Source: Candidatus Bilophila faecipullorum (GTDB lineage Bacteria > Desulfobacterota > Desulfovibrionia > Desulfovibrionales > Desulfovibrionaceae). From it: a stretch of DNA of 64,000 nt. The notes beneath the pieces were generated by a model that ran no database searches, was not told the DNA's origin, and worked only from the letters and a program-made list of their open reading frames with translations. Numbering within the stretch: position 1 is the first letter of the stretch; each line of letters opens with the position of its first letter. Shown piece after piece: positions 48,546 to 57,194 of the stretch. A program made the position numbers and the translations under genes. The DNA lies in the NCBI GenBank assembly GCA_944326695.1, contig CALVEZ010000010.1, positions 1 through 64,000 on the forward strand. The letters run 5' to 3'.

Positions 48546-49598
48546 ATGCCCCTGACGCGCGCCCAAGCGTATACCGAGGCCGGAGTCAATATCGACGCCG
48601 GCAACTCCCTTGTTTCACGGATTAAATCCATCGTGTCCCAGACGCATATCCACGGCGTCCTGTCGGATATCGGCGGGTTCGGCGGCCTTTTCAAGCCGGA
48701 TATGTCCGGTATGGACGAGCCCGTTCTGGTCGCTTCCACGGACGGGGTGGGCACGAAACTGAAGCTCGCCTTCGCTTTCGACAAGCATGATACCGTGGGT
48801 ATCGATCTTGTCGCCATGAGTGCCAATGATATTTTGGTTCAGGGCGCGCGCCCTTTGCTTTTCCTTGACTATTTCGCCACGGGAAAGCTGGATGTGGAAA
48901 AGACCACGCAGGTGATCGCGGGCATTGCCGAAGGCTGCAAGCAGGCAGGCTGCGCGCTGCTCGGCGGCGAAACAGCTGAAATGCCGGATATGTACGGCGA
49001 AGGCGAATATGATCTTGCGGGCTTTTGCGTGGGGATGGCGGACAATGCCAAGATCGTAGACGGGTCCGGTATCCGCGTAGGCGATGTGCTCATCGGTCTG
49101 GCGTCGTCCGGAGTGCACTCCAACGGCTATTCGCTGGTCCGCAAGATTTTGGACAAAAGCGGGCTGGGGCCGGATGATCTCATGCCGGGCTCGGATCGCA
49201 CGGTCAAGGATGTCCTGCTGGCCCCGACCTACATCTACTCCGATGTCGTGCGCAGCCTGATGCGTGATTTGCCCATCAAGGGCATGGTTCACATCACGGG
49301 CGGCGGCTTTTACGACAACATCCCGCGCGTCCTCCCCAATTCGGTCACGGCCGACATCAATTTCAATTCGTGGGACGTGCAGCCCGTGTTCCATTGGCTG
49401 CGCGAGCAGGGCGGCCTGACGTGGCCGGAAATGCTCCAGATTTTCAACTGCGGCATCGGCTATATTTTTATCGTCCCCAGCGAGATCGCGGAAGAAGCCA
49501 TGAACCGCCTTTCGGCCATGCATAAAGGCGCGTGGGTCATCGGTACGATCGGTCGCCGTCAGGACAAGGACGAGGAACAGGTCAAGATTCTTTTCTAG
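48546..49598 (+). CDS. purM: Phosphoribosylaminoimidazole synthetase PurM
   Basis: AIR synthetase, fifth step of purine synthesis: ATP-driven ring closure of FGAM. N-terminal AYTEAGVNIDAGNSLV, SDIGGFGGLF, STDGVGTKLKLA, VQGARPLLFLDYF, GGETAEMPDMY and GLASSGVHSNGYSLV are the hallmarks. 350 residues. ATG 48546 with GAGAGGA upstream. Ends at a strong terminator with a 17-bp stem. Confidence 0.97.
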   Translation: MPLTRAQAYTEAGVNIDAGNSLVSRIKSIVSQTHIHGVLSDIGGFGGLFKPDMSGMDEPVLVASTDGVGTKLKLAFAFDKHDTVGIDLVAMSANDILVQGARPLLFLDYFATGKLDVEKTTQVIAGIAEGCKQAGCALLGGETAEMPDMYGEGEYDLAGFCVGMADNAKIVDGSGIRVGDVLIGLASSGVHSNGYSLVRKILDKSGLGPDDLMPGSDRTVKDVLLAPTYIYSDVVRSLMRDLPIKGMVHITGGGFYDNIPRVLPNSVTADINFNSWDVQPVFHWLREQGGLTWPEMLQIFNCGIGYIFIVPSEIAEEAMNRLSAMHKGAWVIGTIGRRQDKDEEQVKILF

Positions 49599-49610
49599 TT
49601 TTCCATGTTC

Positions 49611-49659
49611 CATACAAAAAGCCTCCCTTCAGGTTACTTGAGGGGAGGCTTTTTGTATG
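49611..49659. terminator. Bidirectional terminator purM / hemA operon
   Basis: CATACAAAAAGCCTCCC (49611-49627) and GGGAGGCTTTTTGTATG (49643-49659) are a perfect 17-bp stem with internal A5/T5, working in both directions between convergent genes. Confidence 0.95.
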
Positions 49660-49688
49660 GGCGATGGTAAGACGCCGGAGGCGCCGTC

Positions 49689-50036
49689 TTATTGAGGGAG
49701 CGAAGAGGCGGAAGAAGCCTCTTTAAGACGGGCGTCCAGCCACAGCATCATGTCCCTTTCGGTTTCGGGAGAGGGGTAGGAGACGCATTCGCAGCGCATC
49801 CGGCCTTGCGCCCGTACCAAAAACTCAAGGCGTACGCCGCCGTCAAGGATTTCCAAGGCCAGACAGTGCGGCCCGCAGCTCGCCGTGTGTTCTTGCTGAA
49901 CCGGCAACAAGTGACGCGCTTCGAGAGGAATCCAGTAGAGCTTTTCTATGCTTGAAGCATACCCTCTTTCGTCCAGTGTCTTTTCAAGCTTTTCCAGCGT
50001 ATCGGCGGGTAGTTCGTCCACGACATAGCAACGCAT
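49689..50036 (-). CDS. Conserved hypothetical protein at the end of the heme operon
   Basis: 115 residues: MRCYVVDELPADTLEKLEKT ... ends in a Ser/Ala tail. It has a short Cys motif SCGPHCLALEIL in the middle and CECVSY later, three more Cys in all, and otherwise an alpha/beta pattern without signal or membrane span. It follows hemA by 9 nt and lies immediately before the terminator, so it belongs to the operon MET8-like, hemX-like, hemA. Function unknown. Confidence 0.7.
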   Translation of the reverse strand: MRCYVVDELPADTLEKLEKTLDERGYASSIEKLYWIPLEARHLLPVQQEHTASCGPHCLALEILDGGVRLEFLVRAQGRMRCECVSYPSPETERDMMLWLDARLKEASSASSLPQ

Positions 50037-50045
50037 GAAAGCCTC

Positions 50046-51389
50046 CTAAGAAAGAGCGGAATCGTGTTTTCGCGCCCGGCGGGTACATCGCCCGGCGGGG
50101 TGTTCCTCGTCAAGGCCGAACATGCGGCGGATAAGCTCCACATTCCGGGAGGACGGCTCGGCATTCGTCTCTTTGAGGAAGGCGATGGGCTCATGGGACA
50201 GCTTGCGGATAAGCCCGTGCAGCATGGCTTGCAGGGCGTCGCGGGTTTCCTCGTTGACCGGGCCAAGCCGCCGGAGGGTACGTTGCAGTTCCTCCTGCGC
50301 GTGGGTTTCAAAATGGGTGAGCAGGTCCACAATGGTGGGCTGCAAGTCCAGCGAATCCAGCCAGAAGCAGAAGGCGTTCACTTCATCGGCCACGATAGCC
50401 TGCGCCTTTTCGGCCTCAATGCGGCGGTGCGCGAGGTTTTCTTCAACCACTTCTTTAAGATCGTCGATGTCGTAGAGGTAGACGTTGTCGAGATTATTCA
50501 CATCGGGATCGATGTCGCGGGGGACGGCGATGTCGATAAAAAACATGGGACGGTATTTGCGGCGCTTGAGGACATCCTTGATATCTCGGGCGCGGATGAT
50601 GGCCTCCGGCGAACCGGTTGAGCTGATGACGATGTCCACCTCCGCCAGCTTCTCGAAAAGATGCTCGAAAGGTACGGCTTCGCCTTTGAATTCCGCGGCC
50701 AGCTCTTGCGCGCGCTCGAAGGTGCGATTGGCCACCTGCACGGTCTTGATGCCGGACTGGATAAGGTGCGTGGCCGCAAGTTCCGCCATTTCACCCGCCC
50801 CGATGAGCATGGCCTGATACTGGCCCATATCTCCGAAAATGCGCTTGGCCAGTTCGACGGCGGCGTAGCTGATGGAGACGGCGCTGGCGGCGATGCCCGT
50901 TTCCGTCCGCACGCGCTTCGCGACCGAGAATGACTTGTGCAGCAGGCGGTTGATGATGGTCTTGGTCGTTCCGGCCAGGGTCGCTTTGCGATACGCGCCT
51001 TTAAGCTGTCCCAGGATTTGGGGCTCACCGAGCACCATCGAATCGAGGCTTGAGGCTACGGTGAAAAGGTGGGTGATCGCCTCGCGTCCTTGATGGATAT
51101 ACACATAGGGCGCGAGTTCCGTTACGCTTCGGCCTTTGGCGGCGGCCCAGGCTTCGAGCACGAGCTTGGGGACGTCGCCCTGGCCCACGGCGAGTATTTC
51201 CACCCGGTTGCAGGTTGAAAGGATCAACGCTTCTTCGAGCGTCGTAGTATCCGGGGCGGATGGGGCGGCGGCCCGCAAGGGAACGGCCCACGTTTCCGGC
51301 GAACAGTGATCGGTCAGCGCGAAGCGTTCCCGTACCTCAACACCCGCAGTGCGGTAATTGAGCCCGATAAGATAAATGTGTTGTTCCAT
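50046..51389 (-). CDS. hemA: Glutamyl-tRNA reductase HemA
   Basis: First enzyme of the C5 tetrapyrrole pathway: reduces glutamyl-tRNA to glutamate-1-semialdehyde with NADPH. Catalytic Cys is in ILSTCNRVEILAVG near residue 60; then LGEPQILGQLKGAY, the Rossmann AMLIGAGEMAELAATHL and the PMFFIDIAVPRDIDP segment. 447 residues. The HemX-like gene ends one nucleotide upstream. Heme and siroheme share the same early pathway, which fits the neighbours. Confidence 0.95.
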   Translation of the reverse strand: MEQHIYLIGLNYRTAGVEVRERFALTDHCSPETWAVPLRAAAPSAPDTTTLEEALILSTCNRVEILAVGQGDVPKLVLEAWAAAKGRSVTELAPYVYIHQGREAITHLFTVASSLDSMVLGEPQILGQLKGAYRKATLAGTTKTIINRLLHKSFSVAKRVRTETGIAASAVSISYAAVELAKRIFGDMGQYQAMLIGAGEMAELAATHLIQSGIKTVQVANRTFERAQELAAEFKGEAVPFEHLFEKLAEVDIVISSTGSPEAIIRARDIKDVLKRRKYRPMFFIDIAVPRDIDPDVNNLDNVYLYDIDDLKEVVEENLAHRRIEAEKAQAIVADEVNAFCFWLDSLDLQPTIVDLLTHFETHAQEELQRTLRRLGPVNEETRDALQAMLHGLIRKLSHEPIAFLKETNAEPSSRNVELIRRMFGLDEEHPAGRCTRRARKHDSALS

Positions 51390-51390
51390 A

Positions 51391-52224
51391 TCAGCGGGGA
51401 GTAGTCCAAAAGCTGTGGTGGGTCGTCATGAAAAGGTTCACCACGATGAGCGAAAAAGCGCACACAGTGAATATCCATATAGCCAGAATCGCGGGCTTGC
51501 GGCCCTGCCATCCCTGCGTGAACCGCTGATGGAACAGCCATGCGTACAGAGCCCAGACGATGAGAGAGACGAATTCCTTGGGGTCGCCGGAAAGGATGGT
51601 TCCCCAGTTGATGCGGGCGGAGACGAAACCGAAGAGGATGCCCGCCGTGAACAGCGGAAAGCCGACCGTGGTAGCCAGCGCATTGATTTTGTCGAGGGCG
51701 GAAAGGGCGGGGAGGTCCTTTTGAAAGCCCGTCATTTTCGACTTGGACTTGATGGTCTTGGCCTGAATGAGGAAGAGCACCCCTGCGCCGAAGGCCAGCG
51801 CCATAAGCCCGATGCTGATAAAAATGGCCGTGATGTGGATGGTAAAGGTCATGCCGGAGAGGACGGGAGGCAAGGGCGTTTCGGCATGGCGCAAGAGAAG
51901 GGCAATAAGGAACGTCAGAAGGGAAAAGGGGGCGACAATGAGCAGCAGGGATTCATAGCGGGACCGCAGCCACGCGATGAGCCCGATGAGGGTGATGCAC
52001 CAGGCCAGAAGCTGGACATACACGGAACGGGTCAGGCCGGCAAAGCCGTCGTCAAAAAAAGTGACGCCCAGCAAGAGGGTATGAGCGGTAAAGGCGAGCA
52101 CTGTGAGCACCAGCGCGGCCCGTTTGAGCCATTCGTTTCGGGCCAGAATGCCCGCTACGACGGCCGCCGTGCCGAGGGCGTACAGGTGGATGGCCAGAAG
52201 TGGCAGCAGTTCAGGCAAGATCAT
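51391..52224 (-). CDS. HemX/CcsA-type membrane protein (cytochrome assembly family)
   Basis: 277-residue polytopic inner-membrane protein of the CcsA/ResC/HemX family, about eight helices. The conserved patch is GTILSGDPKEFVSLIVWALYAW, the counterpart of the WG..DPKE motif before the tryptophan-rich segment, and conserved His residues suit heme binding (TIHITAIF, HHSF). It may handle heme or influence HemA level, as HemX does in Bacillus. ATG 52224 overlaps the MET8-like stop by 14 nt. The usual tryptophan-rich motif of CcsA is only partly kept. Confidence 0.85.
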   Translation of the reverse strand: MILPELLPLLAIHLYALGTAAVVAGILARNEWLKRAALVLTVLAFTAHTLLLGVTFFDDGFAGLTRSVYVQLLAWCITLIGLIAWLRSRYESLLLIVAPFSLLTFLIALLLRHAETPLPPVLSGMTFTIHITAIFISIGLMALAFGAGVLFLIQAKTIKSKSKMTGFQKDLPALSALDKINALATTVGFPLFTAGILFGFVSARINWGTILSGDPKEFVSLIVWALYAWLFHQRFTQGWQGRKPAILAIWIFTVCAFSLIVVNLFMTTHHSFWTTPR

Positions 52225-52888
52225 GCAGCAACTCCATGATGTGCGGATGCAGTTCGGGGGGCAACAAATCCTTGAGCAAGGCCTCGCACGCCATGCGGTC
52301 GCGCCTTTGCAGGGCGTCGGCCAGCGGCGATTCCACGAGGTCCCTGAAGAGGGTTGTATTCCGCCTTGTCTCATGTTGCAAGGCAAGAACGAGAGGGCGT
52401 AGCCGTGCCATAAGTTCGGCAAGACCCGTGAAACGATCTCCCAACCATGCCTCGAGTTCTCTGCGCAGTCGCCGGGTCAGGGCGGGGCTCCCCCCCTGCG
52501 TAGAGAGGGCGAGCGTAATGCTCCCTTGTTGGACATGGGCCGGTACGATAAAAGAACTCGCCTGTGGAGCATCGGCACAATTGCACAGGATGCCCTTGGC
52601 TGCGCAGATGTCCACGATTTCACGGTTGGCGGCGGGATTGCTGGTGGCGGCGAAAACCAGTGCGCAGCCTTCCGCATCCTGCGGCAGGAAGCCGCGCCGT
52701 TCATGGATGATCCGTTTATCTTCAAGTAACGCTTGAAGACACGACGAAGGCTCGGCCACATCAAGGACATGGATGACAGCGGGGTCGCTCTCCAATAAGG
52801 AAGCTATCTTGCGGCATCCGACCTCACCCGCGCCGACGACGAGGCAGCGTTGTCCGTGAAGATCGAGGAAAACAGGATAATAGCGCAT
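52211..52888 (-). CDS. Precorrin-2 dehydrogenase (Met8/CysG N-terminal type)
   Basis: NAD-dependent enzyme oxidising precorrin-2 to sirohydrochlorin, on the way to siroheme and, in sulfate reducers, to heme by the alternative route. N-terminal Rossmann RCLVVGAGEVGCRKIASLLE and later VFAATSNPAANREI; ITLALSTQGGSPALTRRLRRELE contains the conserved STxGxSPxLxR motif. 225 residues, the single-domain form without methyltransferase. First gene of the heme operon. Confidence 0.92.
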   Translation of the reverse strand: MRYYPVFLDLHGQRCLVVGAGEVGCRKIASLLESDPAVIHVLDVAEPSSCLQALLEDKRIIHERRGFLPQDAEGCALVFAATSNPAANREIVDICAAKGILCNCADAPQASSFIVPAHVQQGSITLALSTQGGSPALTRRLRRELEAWLGDRFTGLAELMARLRPLVLALQHETRRNTTLFRDLVESPLADALQRRDRMACEALLKDLLPPELHPHIMELLHDLA

Positions 52889-53002
52889 AGAGGTATCCGG
52901 CGAAAAGGTAGCATCCTTTCCGACTTCGGAAAGGAAATGTAATCAAGGATTATAGCGCAAGGTTTGCCCTACGTCTACGGGAAGCCTGCCGAGGAGAAAA
53001 GC

Positions 53003-53446
53003 ATGATCCGTGCCATGAGAGAAGAGGATTGCGAGGCCGTGGTGGATATCTGGCTTCGGGCCTCCCTCCAATCACACGCGTTTATGGAAGAGGGCTACTG
53101 GGAGTCGCGGGTGGAAGATATGAGGAATCTGTATCTGCCCCTCAGCGAAGTGGTGGTTGACGAAGTGGCACCGTCTGGAAAACTTGCCGGGTTTATGGCT
53201 TTTATCGGCGATTATCTGGCCGCCCTTTTTGTGGCTCCAGAGTATCAGGGAAAGGGGACGGGCACGCGCCTGCTGCGGCTCGCGCAAAAAATGCGCTCCG
53301 AGCTTCATCTGTGCGTGTATGCCAGAAATACGCGTGCCGTGGCGTTTTACCGAAAACACGGATTTACGATAAAGGGGGAGCGCTATGAGGAAGCTACGGG
53401 GCAAAAGGAATGGCTGATGTCCTTTTGCCCGCGAAGCGCCATCTGA
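53003..53446 (+). CDS. GNAT-family N-acetyltransferase
   Basis: 147-residue acetyl-CoA-dependent acetyltransferase (YjcF/RimI-like). N-terminal IRAMREEDCEAVVDIWLRAS; acetyl-CoA loop motif A is APEYQGKGTGTRLLRLAQK near residue 80-98 and the C-terminal YARNTRAVAFYRKHGFTIKGE is motif B. Substrate unknown. ATG 53003 with GAGGAG 6 nt upstream; the upstream in-frame extension is rejected. Single gene, divergent from the heme operon. Confidence 0.92.
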   Translation: MIRAMREEDCEAVVDIWLRASLQSHAFMEEGYWESRVEDMRNLYLPLSEVVVDEVAPSGKLAGFMAFIGDYLAALFVAPEYQGKGTGTRLLRLAQKMRSELHLCVYARNTRAVAFYRKHGFTIKGERYEEATGQKEWLMSFCPRSAI

Positions 53447-53628
53447 AGAGTTCAGCCTTCAAACAAGAGGCTCAAAGCCCACTTTATAAAGAGATTTTGG
53501 GGTACTGTCCTTTCCAAAGAATGCCCTTATGATCCGGGAATATATCTGGCCTATACCACTCAAGCGTCAAAGATGCATTCGGCGGCTGAGGGCCAGATGT
53601 AATTTTTTCCGAAGTGGCCCCGGATGAG

Positions 53629-53673
53629 CCGTCGCCCCCCTAAAGGGAGAGCGACGGTGGAGCCTTCTTTTTT
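53629..53673 (+). terminator. Terminator-like hairpin past the GNAT gene
   Basis: CCGTCGC and GCGACGG enclose a 15-nt loop followed by TGGAGCCTTCTTTTTTC. Rather far (about 180 nt) from the GNAT stop. Confidence 0.55.
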
Positions 53674-53828
53674 CTAAAAGCGGCCACACCAGCCGGGACC
53701 ATCGTAACAACGGGTTATGTATTGTCTTTTTCTGTAGGGAACGGGGAAAATTATGGCCTCCCTGAGGCTCAAAAACGCTGTTTGCTGCCGCTTTGCGTTC
53801 TTTATAGCGGATGAAAAAGGCAACAAAA

Positions 53829-53855
53829 AGGGGAGGGGCATTTTCCCCTCCCCTT
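53829..53855 (-). terminator. Terminator of adk
   Basis: On the minus strand AAGGGGAGGGG pairs with CCCCTCCCCTT around AAAAT, followed by TTTTGTTGCC. Confidence 0.92.
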
Positions 53856-53882
53856 GAGTGAGTCGATGGCGTGAACAGGGAA

Positions 53883-54560
53883 CTAATTGAGGCCCAGTTC
53901 CTTAATCAGCGTTTCCTTGATGCTTTCGATGGTGCCTTGCCCGTTCAGCGTGATGTACTTGGTTTCGCCCTTGTCGGCCAGCGCTTTGAAGTAGTGAGCC
54001 GCGGCGAGCGTTCCCGTCTTCGTATCATAGTAGATGTCATGCCGCTTGTTGATGGCCGCCTCGTCCTGATCGTCGGCCCGGGTGGTAAGTTCCCCGCCGC
54101 AGACGCGGCAGATGTTGTCCTGCGGCTTGATGGCTTCGATAAAGACGTTGTTGGGATGGTTGCCGTCGTTTTTGCATACGCGACGGCCCATGATGCGATC
54201 CCGGGCAATGTTGCGGGGAAGATCGATTTCCACCACGTAATCCAGTTTCATTCCCTGTTCCTGCAGTGCCTTGTGAAGCTGTTCCGCCTGCGCGATGTTG
54301 CGGGGGAAGCCGTCCAGAAGCCAACCGTCCGCGCCTTTGGTCTTGAGGGTTTCAAGAACCATCGGGATGGTGATGGCGTCAGGCACAAGTTCGCCGCGAT
54401 CCATGTATTCCTTGGCCTTTTTGCCCAGTTCGGTGCCGCCTCCCACATGTTCACGGAAGATGGCGCCGGATTCGATATGCGCGAGGCCGAAAGCCTTTTT
54501 GATGAGCGCGCCCTGCGTGCCCTTGCCGCTGCCGTTGGGACCGAACATAAGAATATTCAT
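53883..54560 (-). CDS. adk: Adenylate kinase
   Basis: ATP + AMP to 2 ADP. P-loop MFGPNGSGKGTQGALI at residues 5-20, AMP-site LLDGFPRNIAQAEQL near 82, and the LID with RDRIMGRRVCKNDGNHPNN... and CRVCGGELTTRADD. The LID carries three cysteines that could bind zinc (a fourth ligand may be Asp or His), the zinc-lid type. 225 residues. It is preceded by no ribosomal-protein genes, unlike the usual secY-adk order. Confidence 0.96.
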   Translation of the reverse strand: MNILMFGPNGSGKGTQGALIKKAFGLAHIESGAIFREHVGGGTELGKKAKEYMDRGELVPDAITIPMVLETLKTKGADGWLLDGFPRNIAQAEQLHKALQEQGMKLDYVVEIDLPRNIARDRIMGRRVCKNDGNHPNNVFIEAIKPQDNICRVCGGELTTRADDQDEAAINKRHDIYYDTKTGTLAAAHYFKALADKGETKYITLNGQGTIESIKETLIKELGLN

Positions 54561-54697
54561 GGTCTGCTCCTGTGGGTGTAGAAGGTCGTATGAAGCTGGC
54601 GACGTCAGGATGATGCTGACGCGGAAGCCTAACTTGCGCCAAGAGGAATACTTTCAAAGGAAAAATTTCTTCTCGGGGCAAGAGTATCCTTGGAGTT

Positions 54698-55159
54698 TCA
54701 GAAGGAGGATTTGTTTTCCGAGACAGGGAGAAGCGCATGGCCTTCGTGTACGGGATCGGACGCTATCAGGCCGTTCTCGTGAAGATAGGCTTCACCTTCC
54801 GCGACGAATTCCTCGTGGGTGGCGTCGGGGCGGATGCCCGGACAAAATCCTTTGGCAAGATACAGGCTTTCCGCATCAGCCATATTCCCCCGGAAAAAGG
54901 GCCACGCGCGGCACACGTTGGGCTTGACGGCGTGAACGATGCAGCCTTTCCCGGCCCGGAAGAAGATGCAGTTTCCGTCTTCCCCGGTTTTGATCTGCCA
55001 TTTGCCGTTGCGGTAGACGGCATAGGCGTCAAGGAAAGCCTGACGCTCAAGATGCAGGCCCTCGTAAAGGCGCTGGAGATCGGCGGGGCCGAGGATAATG
55101 CCGCCTTCCCCCTCGCAGCAGTGGCCGCACATGCGGCAGTCGAAAACGGGTTTATTCAT
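54698..55159 (-). CDS. YkgJ-family cysteine cluster protein
   Basis: 153-residue protein with the zinc- or Fe-S-binding YkgJ cysteine cluster: FDCRMCGHCCEGEGGI near residue 6-20, then NCIFFRAGKGCIVHAVKPNVCRAWPFF (C-x8-C-x8-CR). Function unknown, widespread in sulfate reducers. ATG 55159 overlaps the stop of the CoA-binding gene (ATGA), so the two are coupled. Confidence 0.87.
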   Translation of the reverse strand: MNKPVFDCRMCGHCCEGEGGIILGPADLQRLYEGLHLERQAFLDAYAVYRNGKWQIKTGEDGNCIFFRAGKGCIVHAVKPNVCRAWPFFRGNMADAESLYLAKGFCPGIRPDATHEEFVAEGEAYLHENGLIASDPVHEGHALLPVSENKSSF

Positions 55160-55587
55160 ATACGGTTCCCTGATAGGCGATGGTGTTCGATCATGATGCA
55201 GAGGTCTTCCACGACGGCCAGCCCCGCGCCCGCCGCGATGGACGAGGCTTCCCTGCTGGCAATGCCAAGCTGCATCCAGAAAAGTTTCGGAAGCGGCGAG
55301 AGCTTTACGGCTTCCCGCGCATGGTCCGCGCAATACTGCGGAGCCCGGAAAACATTGACGATGTCTATGGGACAGGGGACGTCAGCCAGAGTAGGGCAGG
55401 CGTCTATCCCCCACACGCTTTTGCGGACAGGATGGACGGGGATGACACGGTAGCCCGCTTCAATGAGGTAGCGTCCTACGCGGTCAACAGGCTGATTCGG
55501 CTTGTCTTTTGCCCCTATAATGGCGATGGTGCGCGCTTCAGAGAGCAGGGCGCGTAAACGGTCGTCGGATAAAAAGCTTTGAAGCAT
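55156..55587 (-). CDS. CoA-binding domain protein (YccU-like)
   Basis: 143-residue Rossmann-fold protein of the CoA_binding/YccU family. RTIAIIGAKDKPNQPVDRVGRYLIEAGYRVIPVHPV near residue 18-52 is the CoA/nucleotide site, followed by DIVNVFRAPQYCADHAREAV and the LFWMQLGIASREA segment. ATG 55587 chosen; 19 further upstream codons are possible. Role unproven; the coupling to a cysteine-cluster protein may hint at redox-linked CoA metabolism. Confidence 0.85.
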   Translation of the reverse strand: MLQSFLSDDRLRALLSEARTIAIIGAKDKPNQPVDRVGRYLIEAGYRVIPVHPVRKSVWGIDACPTLADVPCPIDIVNVFRAPQYCADHAREAVKLSPLPKLFWMQLGIASREASSIAAGAGLAVVEDLCIMIEHHRLSGNRI

Positions 55588-55844
55588 TAGAGTCCTCACA
55601 AAAAGAGTGCAGAAAAGTCTATCCACTAAACGATCTAAAGGCAATGAAAAGGTTTTTGTTGTGGCTTACGTCCGCTTTGCAATATTCACACATAATATTA
55701 TTAATTTATGTCTACTTCTATCCACAATCCCAAATTGTACAAAAAATCCTCCAATAAAAACAAAACCAACAGCCCCCTGAGCCTCTTCTCTTTTCCTTCA
55801 GCTTTTGGCAGGGTAGGCACATCTCTCAACCAAGGAGCCTTTCC

Positions 55845-57059
55845 ATGACCATGCTGCCTCCTCTTGTTCCTGTTGAAGAAATCGTTTTTCGGCATGCCCG
55901 TTGCCGGACACTGCTGCGGACACTTGCTCCCGAAGCGGGAGGCTTGTTGCTTGTTTCGCGGTTGAGCCTTTATTACCTGACGGGGACTCTGGGCTGGGGG
56001 CTCCTCTGGCTACCGCTCGAAGGAGAGCCGGTCCTTATGGTGCGCAAGGGGAGGGAACGTGCGCTTGCCGAATCTCCCTTGCTTCATGTGGTCTCCTTCA
56101 AATCCTACAGGGAAGTGCCGGACTTGTGCGCGGACCACGGAAGCCCGCTTTCCTCGGTCGTCGCGGTGGATAAAAACGGTTTTAGCTGGAGCATGGCGGA
56201 GATGCTGCAAAGCCGCGTAGGGGCTGTGCGCTTTGTAGCGGGAGATGCCGTATTGACGCAGGCCCGCGCGGTCAAGTCGGAATGGGAACTGGAACGGATG
56301 CGCCTGTGCGGGAAGCTGCACGCCCATGTCCTTGATGAAGTCATGCCTGCGCGCATTCGTCCCGGCATGACTGAAAAGGAGATAGCGCTCACCTATGTGG
56401 AAGCCTCTTTCGCCTGCGGCGGCAACGGGTTGCTTCGCATGACAGCCCACGGAGAGGAGAATTTTTTCGGCTACGCCTCGGCGGGAGATTCGGGAAATTA
56501 TCCTACCTATTATAATGGGCCGCTCGGATGTGTGGGCCTGCATCCGGCCGCGCCCTTTCTGGGCAGCGGGGAACGGTGCTGGAATGAAGGTCAGGTGCTG
56601 GCCGTAGATATGGGTTTCAGTCTCGCGGGCTACGCCACGGATCGAACACAGCTCTATTGGGCTGGTTCAGCCATACCGGACGATGTACGGCGGGCGCATG
56701 ACGTGTGCATCCGTATCTTTGATCAGGCCAGTGCCGCATTGAAACCGGGAGCGGTCCCGGCGGCCCTGTGGGAAGAGGCCTGCACGCTCGCCCAACGCGA
56801 AGGACAGCCGGGGTTTATGGGCGCAGGGGCGGACAGAGTCGCGTTTCTGGGGCATGGCATAGGCCTTGCGGTAGATGAGTTTCCCGCCTTCGCCCGGGGT
56901 TTTGCCGCCCCGCTCGAAAAGGGCATGGTGGTGGCGCTGGAGCCGAAGATAGGTCTGCCCGGTATCGGAATGGTAGGCTTGGAGCATACTTTTGAAATAA
57001 CCGAAAGCGGCGCGCGTTCTTTAACCGGGGAGAGGAGGGAGATCATTCTCATCTCCTGA
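55845..57059 (+). CDS. M24-family metallopeptidase (Xaa-Pro peptidase-like)
   Basis: 404-residue pita-bread fold protein with an N-terminal creatinase-like domain and a C-terminal M24 domain. Metal ligands: DMGFSLAGYATDRTQLYW (two Asp), FLGHGIGLAVDEFP (His) and the Glu-bearing LEPKIGLPGIGMVGLEHTFEI. Proline peptidase or related creatinase-like activity. ATG with AAGGAG 9 nt upstream, after an AT-rich intergenic stretch. AOR follows about 135 nt downstream. Confidence 0.87.
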   Translation: MTMLPPLVPVEEIVFRHARCRTLLRTLAPEAGGLLLVSRLSLYYLTGTLGWGLLWLPLEGEPVLMVRKGRERALAESPLLHVVSFKSYREVPDLCADHGSPLSSVVAVDKNGFSWSMAEMLQSRVGAVRFVAGDAVLTQARAVKSEWELERMRLCGKLHAHVLDEVMPARIRPGMTEKEIALTYVEASFACGGNGLLRMTAHGEENFFGYASAGDSGNYPTYYNGPLGCVGLHPAAPFLGSGERCWNEGQVLAVDMGFSLAGYATDRTQLYWAGSAIPDDVRRAHDVCIRIFDQASAALKPGAVPAALWEEACTLAQREGQPGFMGAGADRVAFLGHGIGLAVDEFPAFARGFAAPLEKGMVVALEPKIGLPGIGMVGLEHTFEITESGARSLTGERREIILIS

Positions 57060-57194
57060 TATGTTCCAAGAAACATGTTGCCTGTTTTCTGCGGTATAGT
57101 ACAATAGTTTCAAAGATATATGTCTGACAAAACACAATGCCCGCGGCGTAGCCGCCCGGGATTGCGCAACCGTACGAAAAACAGGAGTCGCAAC

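Larger units (their letters stand above)
53447..53882. other. Gene-free stretch between GNAT and adk 3' ends
   Basis: 436 bases between convergent genes; no ORF that looks real. It holds a terminator-like hairpin on the plus strand (53629-53673) about 180 nt past the GNAT stop, and the adk terminator on the minus strand. Confidence 0.5.
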
